11,134 nt of DNA from CAJQQY01 sp964352225. GTDB taxonomy: Bacteria > Bacteroidota > Bacteroidia > Chitinophagales > Saprospiraceae. Under the pieces are notes generated by a model. That model was not told the DNA's origin. It did not search any database and was given only the letters and a program-made list of their open reading frames with translations. The DNA lies in NCBI GenBank assembly GCA_964352225.1, contig CAYGRM010000221.1, positions 1-11,134 of the forward strand. The letters are read 5' to 3'. Positions 6,567 through 11,134 of the stretch are shown here, in pieces; positions within the stretch are counted from its first letter, which is position 1, and each line of letters opens with the position of its first letter. The translations under genes were made by a program, and so were the position numbers.

Positions 6567-7838
6567 TCAAACTCCAACCACCACTTCCCACATATTTTCT
6601 TCTTTCAAGTATTTTTGCGAAAGCGCCATTAAATCCTCCGCAGTAATCGACTGTACTCGGTTGACCATATTTTTAAAAAAGTCCTTTGGTAAACCTTCTG
6701 TTTTCGATATTTTGACTAATTCGGCTACGTTAAAGGCGCCATCCAAATTAGTCAAAAAGAATCCCATTAAATAGTTCTGAACCATCTTCAATTCTTCTTT
6801 CTCAATTGGCTCATTTCTCAACTTTTCAAACTCCCCATAAATAGCCTCCAAAGTCGGTTGTACAAATTCATTTCCAACCTCTGTTCCCACATAAAAATAT
6901 CCATCAAAATGCATTGGATCCAAAGTTGAAAAAACATTATACGTAAATCCTTTTTCCTCTCGAATAGTTGACATCAATCTCGACCCAAAATATCCTCCCA
7001 GAATCGTATTCAGAATATAAAAATCATTATAATCTTCATGATGTCGATTAAACAATTTACAACCTAATCTAATCGCAGTTTGAAGTGTATCGGGTAATTG
7101 AATTTTCACTTTTTCCCCAGGCAGATTTGTTTCAATTACATTGCTTTTAACCACCTCTTTTTTTACCAACGTTTTTCCAAGATATTCATTGAGTAGATTG
7201 ATAATTTTAGGACTTGTTTTTCCACTAATTACAATCTGACAATTCCCCGCATGAAAATTTCGATCAAAATGATGGAGCAATTCTTTGCGAGACAAATTAT
7301 CATAAGTTTCTGCCTCACTATTATAACCGTAAGGATGAGTTGGAGAAAAAATCTTTTCCGTAACTGCTCGGTAAGCTACAACATCATTTTTAGTCAAATC
7401 AACTTGAAGTCGTTGCTTATTATTTTTCTTGAAAATTTCTAATTCATCTGCCGGAAAGGCAGGTTCCAATAATATCTCAGAAAGTACTCCCAATAGTTTT
7501 TCAAAATGCTTCGTCAAACTATACAAAACAATATTCGAAGTATCTAGATTGACTGGAACACTCAACGTTCCTCCATAAAAATCTACCATCTCATGTATTT
7601 CTGCTGCTTTCCTTTTTTTGGTTCCTTCTCTAAGCAAAGCAGAAGTAGTTCGAGCTACTAATTTTTGGTGCTCATACGGACGCCCAGCCTTGAAAATAAT
7701 TTCCATTTTCAATATCTCTTGAGTACCCATATTTACTTCATAAACAGGGATTCCATTATCCAACTGGTGTTCCTGAAAATCAGGGATATGAACATTAGAA
7801 ATATCTTTAATTTTAGGTTGAATCGATCTATCTGGCAT
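6567..7838 (-). CDS. M16-family peptidase homologue lacking the zinc site
   Basis: Homologue of the M16B zinc peptidases (the mitochondrial processing peptidase type), 423 residues, with two M16 halves. The N-terminal half reads LDNGIPVYEV… at 26-34 and then LVARTTSALLREGT at 60-73. At this position active enzymes have HxxEH; here the aligned residues are R-T-T-S-A, so zinc cannot be bound in the normal way. The C-terminal half keeps GGYFGSRLMSTIREEKGFTYNV at 281-302, the conserved substrate-binding Arg/Tyr region. This is the pattern of the non-catalytic partner in two-subunit M16B peptidases. No active partner is in the window. There is no signal peptide with this start. The ATG at 7838 (MPDRSIQPKIKD…) is chosen because a longer reading would begin with TTG at 7901, inside a -7 promoter box and so at or before the likely transcript start. 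Confidence 0.88.
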   Translation of the reverse strand: MPDRSIQPKIKDISNVHIPDFQEHQLDNGIPVYEVNMGTQEILKMEIIFKAGRPYEHQKLVARTTSALLREGTKKRKAAEIHEMVDFYGGTLSVPVNLDTSNIVLYSLTKHFEKLLGVLSEILLEPAFPADELEIFKKNNKQRLQVDLTKNDVVAYRAVTEKIFSPTHPYGYNSEAETYDNLSRKELLHHFDRNFHAGNCQIVISGKTSPKIINLLNEYLGKTLVKKEVVKSNVIETNLPGEKVKIQLPDTLQTAIRLGCKLFNRHHEDYNDFYILNTILGGYFGSRLMSTIREEKGFTYNVFSTLDPMHFDGYFYVGTEVGNEFVQPTLEAIYGEFEKLRNEPIEKEELKMVQNYLMGFFLTNLDGAFNVAELVKISKTEGLPKDFFKNMVNRVQSITAEDLMALSQKYLKEENMWEVVVGV

Positions 7839-7898
7839 CCGATATATTTGAGTTCTTAAACCAATTTTGTTTTTAAAAAATGTCTTTAAAAAAGTGTG

Positions 7899-7906
7899 CA
7901 AATTTA
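7899..7906 (-). promoter_or_regulatory. -7 promoter box of the M16 gene
   Basis: On the minus strand the sequence is TAAATTTG, a full match to the Bacteroidota TAnnTTTG box, 60 nt upstream of the proposed ATG. A TTG lies upstream (in GGTTTG), but about 31 nt away, longer than usual, so the -33 element is uncertain. Transcription from here would begin downstream of the TTG at 7901 and supports the ATG start at 7838. Confidence 0.5.
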
Positions 7907-7958
7907 CGCTTTTTTTCTAAAACTTCTTAAATAAAAACAAACCTCAGACGCTACGATT

Positions 7959-8014
7959 AACGAACCTCGAACCTCTGTTCAATACATTATAAAATACGTG
8001 GTTCATGGTTCGTT
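7959..8014. repeat. Palindrome of GAACC units between the M16 gene and dnaN
   Basis: AACGAACCTCGAACC (7959-7973) and GGTTCATGGTTCGTT (8000-8014) pair at 13 of 15 positions around a 26-nt interior. Each arm itself repeats GAACC. It lies between the two divergent promoters, upstream of both, so it is not in either expected transcript. It differs in sequence from the palindromes at 5243 and 9278 but shares their plan: arms made of tandem short modules. It may be a double-stranded operator, a cruciform site, or a mobile intergenic repeat; the sequence cannot decide. Confidence 0.7.
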
Positions 8015-8053
8015 TTTCAATAAAAAAGTTATTAACATTATGTTGATGATTTA

Positions 8054-8086
8054 TTGAAAAAATATGGTTAGTAACACGTATTTTTG
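8054..8086 (+). promoter_or_regulatory. dnaN promoter
   Basis: TTG at 8054-8056 and TATTTTTG at 8079-8086 are separated by 22 nt, matching the Bacteroidota vegetative promoter pattern (TTG, 17-23 nt, TAnnTTTG). The expected transcript start near 8090-8095 gives a dnaN leader of about 70 nt. Confidence 0.6.
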
Positions 8087-8163
8087 CAGACTGATATTAA
8101 ACCTCGGACGAAAATTCAACTTTAATCCGTCCATCCTTAAAATAGAAAAAAAATAGAACCACT

Positions 8164-9279
8164 ATGAAGTTCAGCGTATCCTCATCCGACTTATTGAAGC
8201 ACCTACAAGTAGCAAGCGGAGCTATCGGATCCAATCCTGTTTTACCTATTCTAGAAGATTTTTTATTCACCATAGAAGGTAGAAATTTAACCATCTCAGC
8301 GACGGATTTGGAAACTTCTATCGTCACTACTGTCGATGTTAATTCCGACGGAAATGGTCGAGTAGCTGTACCTGCAAGAATATTGTTAGATACACTAAAA
8401 GAATTGCCCGGACAGCCCGTTACTTTTAATGTCAATGAGGATAATTTTGGAATCGAAATTACTTCTGCCTATGGGAAATATAAATTGGCCGGTGAGAATG
8501 GAGATGAATTTCCAAATATTCCTCAAGCAGAGGAAGTGGATACCGTAACTTTGAATTCAAGCTTATTAGGAAAAGCCATTTCTAAAACTTTATTTGCCAC
8601 AAGTAATGATGATTTACGTCCAGCAATGACTGGAGTGTACTTACAAGTGGATTTTAATAAATTAACTTTTGTAGCAACTGATGCTCATAAATTGGTAAAA
8701 TATACTTTTTCGGATGTGAACAGTCAAGTTTCTACTTCTTTTATCATTCCCAAAAAAGCCTTAAACCTTTTGAAAGGGGCTCTGCCAAGTGATGAAGATT
8801 TAAAATTATCATTCAACAATGCGAATGCATTCTTCACAGCTGGAAATATTCATTTAGTTTGTAGATTGATTGATGCGCGTTATCCAGATTACAATGCAGT
8901 AATTCCGACTGATAATCCAAATACGTTATCTGTTCCAAGAAGTGATTTTCAAAACTCACTCAAACGTATTGCGATCTACGCGAACAAAACGACAAATCAA
9001 GTTATCTTAAATATTACTGAAAGTAGCTTAACTGTTTCTGCGCAAGATTTAGATTTCTCTAATGAAGCAATGGAGCAATTACCTTGTACATATAATGGTG
9101 ATCCATTAACGATCGGTTTCAATGCAAAATTCTTAATTGAAATGTTGAACGTTTTGGATACTGAAGAAATCAAAATGGAATTGTCCACTTCCACTCGTGC
9201 TGGAATTCTTCATCCAACTGAAAAAGAAGAAGGAGAAGATATTTTGATGCTTGTGATGCCGGTGATGCTTAGTAACTAG
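8164..9279 (+). CDS. dnaN: DNA polymerase III beta subunit, sliding clamp
   Basis: Ring-forming clamp that holds DNA polymerase III on DNA and serves as a docking site for other replication and repair proteins; it works as a head-to-tail dimer of three-domain monomers. The 371 residues match the family length. The N-terminal domain reads MKFSVSSSDLLKHLQVASGAIG…PILEDFLFTIEGRNLTISATDLETSI, followed by GKYKLAGENGDEFPNIP at about 101-117. The second domain has ATSNDDLRPAMTGVYLQ and FVATDAHKLVKY. The third has ARYPDYNAVIPTDN and ends in EDILMLVMPVMLSN; the MPVML near the C-terminus corresponds to the MPMRL end of the E. coli clamp. The ATG is the family start, with an A-rich leader and its own promoter. 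dnaA is not adjacent. The TAG stop lies within the first module of the palindrome at 9278-9353. Confidence 0.98.
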   Translation: MKFSVSSSDLLKHLQVASGAIGSNPVLPILEDFLFTIEGRNLTISATDLETSIVTTVDVNSDGNGRVAVPARILLDTLKELPGQPVTFNVNEDNFGIEITSAYGKYKLAGENGDEFPNIPQAEEVDTVTLNSSLLGKAISKTLFATSNDDLRPAMTGVYLQVDFNKLTFVATDAHKLVKYTFSDVNSQVSTSFIIPKKALNLLKGALPSDEDLKLSFNNANAFFTAGNIHLVCRLIDARYPDYNAVIPTDNPNTLSVPRSDFQNSLKRIAIYANKTTNQVILNITESSLTVSAQDLDFSNEAMEQLPCTYNGDPLTIGFNAKFLIEMLNVLDTEEIKMELSTSTRAGILHPTEKEEGEDILMLVMPVMLSN

Positions 9280-9353
9280 TGATGAGTTATAAGTGATAAG
9301 TGATGAGTTCTACCTGAATTGGACTCATCACTTATCTCTCATCACTTATCACT
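9278..9353. repeat. Long palindromic repeat between dnaN and the flippase gene
   Basis: Two 31-nt arms (9278-9308 and 9323-9353) match as inverted repeats at 26 of 31 positions around a 14-nt loop. Both arms contain the module AGTGATAAGTGATGAGT or close variants, and related modules form the palindrome at 5243-5309. The element begins inside the dnaN stop codon and ends 7 nt before the ATG of the next gene, filling nearly the whole gap. No T run follows, so it is not a classic terminator. In RNA it would place a long hairpin right before the flippase start, which could dampen its translation or protect the dnaN message (inference). Confidence 0.8.
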
Positions 9354-9360
9354 CAAAAAC

Positions 9361-10806
9361 ATGAATCGAGAATTCTCCCTCAATATTCTTTTCCTCATTT
9401 CTATTAATCTTCTGATTAAACCTTTCTTCATTTTTGGGATCGATCGTACTGTTCAGAACGTAGTCGGGACTAAAACTTATGGAGTTTATTTTACCCTTTT
9501 AAGTTTGACTTACCTTTTTGGAATCATCAATGATTTTGGTATTCAGAATTTTAATAATCGGTCAATCTCTCAAAATCCGAATTTGCTGCAACAATACTTT
9601 CCCAATATTTTAGCAATAAAAACTTTGTTAGGTGGAGCATATTTAGTGGTTATTTTTTTAATGGCTTGGGTGTGGAAATATGATTTTGAAGTATGGCATA
9701 TTTTGTTTTTCCTTTCGATCAATATGATTTTAGCACAATTCATCTTTTACTTTCGCAGCAATATTTCAGGGTTAGGAATGTATCGAGTTGATAGTATAAT
9801 TTCTGCTTTGGATAAATTGCTGATGATTTTTATTTGTGGAGGATTACTTTGGTTACCTATATTTTCTGGGAAGTTTGAAATCGAATGGTTTGTCTATGCT
9901 CAAACTGCTTCATTTTTTCTCACCGCCCTTTTAGCTTTTTTTATTGTAAAAAATAAAATACCTACACTTTCTTATAACATTGATTTTACATTTATAAAAG
10001 AGTTGTTAAAAAAGAGTGCACCCTATGCTTTAGTCATTTTTTTAATGTCAATTTATACTCGAATAGACGTGGTGATGGTGGAGCGACTTTTAGAAAATGG
10101 AGAAGAAGAATCTGGAATTTATAGCGCAGGTTATCGCTTATTGGATGCGAGTAATATGGTTGGTTTTTTATTTGCCGGTTTATTACTGCCAATGTTTGCA
10201 AAAATGTTGAAAGAAAAAACCTCCGTTTTGCCATTAGTCAAGATGAGTGCATTGATGATTTGGTCGGGGGCAATCACTTTAAGTGTAGCTACTTTCTTTT
10301 TTCAAAATGAAATTGTCGAATTATTGTACCTCGAAGCAACTCCATATTGGGGCGAAGTTTTAGGCATTTTGATGTTAAGTTTTATTGCGGTGAGTGGAAC
10401 GTATATTTTCGGAAGTTTGCTGACGGCCAATGGAAGTTTGCTAAAGATGAATTATATTTTAGTTTTTGCAGTCGCTCTAAATGTTGTTTTCAATTTTATT
10501 CTGATTCCAAAATATGGTGCATTGGGAGCCGCTTGGACAACTTTAGCTACGCAGTTCTTTTCCATGCTTGCGCAAGTAATCTTGGCGAAAAAAGAATTTG
10601 GTTGGACGATTGAATTTAAAGAAATCATTCGAATTATAAGTTTTTGTAGTTGTATTGTTATAATTATCTATAGTTGCTATCACTTTTTAGATTTGAATTG
10701 GGTCATCCGATTTGGATTGAGTTTATCAGCAGGAATTGGCTTAGCATTTTTGTTTGGTATGTTGAATTTAAAGTTTGCTTTTGATTTTTTAAAAAATAAA
10801 TTTTGA
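9361..10806 (+). CDS. Polysaccharide (Wzx-like) flippase, MOP superfamily
   Basis: Integral inner-membrane protein of 481 residues with about 14 hydrophobic helices (roughly 9-28, 40-60, 84-104, 111-130, 150-168, 178-197, 221-239, 262-284, 296-315, 333-357, 364-384, 388-408, 423-443, 449-471). Family-like segments are TYGVYFTLLSLTYLFGIINDFGIQNF near the start, KKSAPYALVIFLMSIYTRIDVVMVERLL at about 217-244, GIYSAGYRLLDA at 252-263, and LNVVFNFILIPKYGALGAAWTTL at 373-395. Such proteins flip lipid-linked sugars across the inner membrane for O-antigen, capsule or exopolysaccharide; the substrate here is unknown and no glycosyltransferases are nearby. The ATG at 9361 is preferred over a TTG at 9319 because the extra 14 codons fall in the palindromic repeat. 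No promoter is seen in the gap, so read-through from dnaN is likely. Confidence 0.88.
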   Translation: MNREFSLNILFLISINLLIKPFFIFGIDRTVQNVVGTKTYGVYFTLLSLTYLFGIINDFGIQNFNNRSISQNPNLLQQYFPNILAIKTLLGGAYLVVIFLMAWVWKYDFEVWHILFFLSINMILAQFIFYFRSNISGLGMYRVDSIISALDKLLMIFICGGLLWLPIFSGKFEIEWFVYAQTASFFLTALLAFFIVKNKIPTLSYNIDFTFIKELLKKSAPYALVIFLMSIYTRIDVVMVERLLENGEEESGIYSAGYRLLDASNMVGFLFAGLLLPMFAKMLKEKTSVLPLVKMSALMIWSGAITLSVATFFFQNEIVELLYLEATPYWGEVLGILMLSFIAVSGTYIFGSLLTANGSLLKMNYILVFAVALNVVFNFILIPKYGALGAAWTTLATQFFSMLAQVILAKKEFGWTIEFKEIIRIISFCSCIVIIIYSCYHFLDLNWVIRFGLSLSAGIGLAFLFGMLNLKFAFDFLKNKF

Positions 10807-10883
10807 CGTAAAATGAATCTCCGAGTCATTAATTATTTGACGTGATAAACGAATCAGAGAATCGTTTTACTAAAAAAATCGCT

Positions 10884-11134
10884 ATGAAAAATTTAAACTC
10901 CCCTACTCTTCGATTTTCGATTTTAATTTTCCTCTGCTTATTTTTTTCGCAAATTACTTTTTCGCAAATTGAAAAAGGAAAATTCATCATTGGCTCCACC
11001 ACCGGAATTTTAAAAGATTTGAGTGGAGGCAATAGCTTCGTTTTTGTTGAAGATGTAAAATTCAGTTTGACTTTGACACCAAATTTAGGATATATGGTTT
11101 CTGATAAAATGATGATCGGCAGTCAAACTTCCTT
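10884..11134 (+). CDS. Secreted, probably beta-barrel outer-membrane protein (5' part)
   Basis: The first 83 codons of a gene cut by the window end. The protein has a signal peptide: Lys/Arg N-terminus, hydrophobic core at 11-21 (FSILIFLCLFF), likely cleavage near TFS|Q at 27-28. The mature part begins IEKGKFIIGSTTGI and continues with alternating polar and hydrophobic residues (KFSLTLTPNLGYMVSDKMMIGSQTS). This strand-turn pattern, with the phrase LTPNLGYMVSDKMMIG, is common in small outer-membrane beta-barrel proteins of the Bacteroidota. The ATG at 10884 follows an A-rich leader and no upstream start gives a better signal peptide. It begins 77 nt after the flippase. The specific function is not recognisable, and the C-terminal part is outside the window. 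Confidence 0.75.
   Translation, partial: MKNLNSPTLRFSILIFLCLFFSQITFSQIEKGKFIIGSTTGILKDLSGGNSFVFVEDVKFSLTLTPNLGYMVSDKMMIGSQTS

Larger units (their letters stand above)
7839..8163. other. Divergent intergenic region between the M16 gene and dnaN
   Basis: This 325-nt gap has no credible gene. It holds, in order, the M16 leader and its -7 box (7899-7906, minus), a 12-nt AAACCTCaGACG at 7939-7950, a palindrome at 7959-8014, the dnaN promoter (8054-8086), and a second near-identical 12-mer AAACCTCgGACG at 8099-8110. A short GGACG/CGTCC stem (8106-8110 with 8128-8132) falls in the dnaN leader. No DnaA-box cluster typical of an origin was seen. Confidence 0.6.

Noticed and set aside
7839..8163. Possible replication origin beside dnaN
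   Set aside because: The region is AT-rich and next to dnaN, but dnaA is absent and no cluster of TTATnCACA-type DnaA boxes is seen; the nearest resemblance (TTATTAACA) has two mismatches.
8097..8435. 112-codon minus-strand open frame over the start of dnaN
   Set aside because: It is antisense to the strongly conserved dnaN coding sequence and has no recognisable protein features; it is a shadow of the codon pattern.
9319..9360. TTG start for the flippase at 9319
   Set aside because: The 14 extra codons are translated palindromic repeat sequence; the ATG at 9361 fits the family N-terminus and has an A-rich leader.
10802..10843. Direct repeat TTTGACGT (10802-10809 and 10836-10843) upstream of the last gene
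   Set aside because: Only 8 nt with loosely similar flanks; no TAnnTTTG box at a suitable distance was found, so no promoter or operator is claimed.
10829..11032. 67-codon minus-strand frame near the right end
   Set aside because: It opposes the start and signal peptide of the plus-strand secreted protein, which has far better protein features.

Overview
This AT-rich window of about 35% GC looks like an ordinary chromosomal housekeeping region of a member of the Bacteroidota. The evidence is the gene content, the lack of Shine-Dalgarno sequences (starts are preceded by A-rich leaders), and several close matches to the Bacteroidota -7 promoter box TAnnTTTG. The family cannot be fixed from sequence alone; a Saprospiria-like lineage would fit but is a guess.

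Left part, all on the minus strand. Reading in the direction of transcription (high to low coordinates) there is a catalytically dead M16-type peptidase homologue, then the rod-shape cluster mreB, mreC, mreD and mrdA (PBP2), then a secreted CapA-family metallophosphatase-fold protein, and finally folA (dihydrofolate reductase). mreC/mreD overlap by 8 nt and mreD/mrdA are 4 nt apart, so these three are clearly one transcription unit. mreB is separated from mreC by about 100 nt that hold a long palindromic repeat. MreB filaments, the MreC/MreD membrane scaffold and the PBP2 transpeptidase together form the lateral-wall elongation machine. The usual SEDS glycosyltransferase partner RodA is not in the window; capA and folA occupy the place after mrdA where rodA is common. 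An AT-rich hairpin at the end of capA may separate folA from the upstream genes.

Right part, all on the plus strand. dnaN (DNA polymerase sliding clamp) is transcribed away from the M16 gene across a 325-nt divergent intergenic region carrying a good promoter for each side. It is followed by a 14-helix MOP-superfamily flippase of the polysaccharide export (Wzx-like) kind, and by the 5' end of a gene for a secreted, probably outer-membrane beta-barrel protein that runs off the window.

I see no novel multi-gene system, no CRISPR array, no transposase and no RNA gene. The least explained material is in the intergenic regions. Two long palindromes (in the mreB-mreC and dnaN-flippase gaps) are made of the same short modules, and a third palindrome of different sequence but similar architecture sits between the M16 gene and dnaN. 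They look like members of a dispersed intergenic repeat class. Other points of interest are the lone inactive M16 subunit, the absent rodA, and an unusual preference for the arginine codon CGA.
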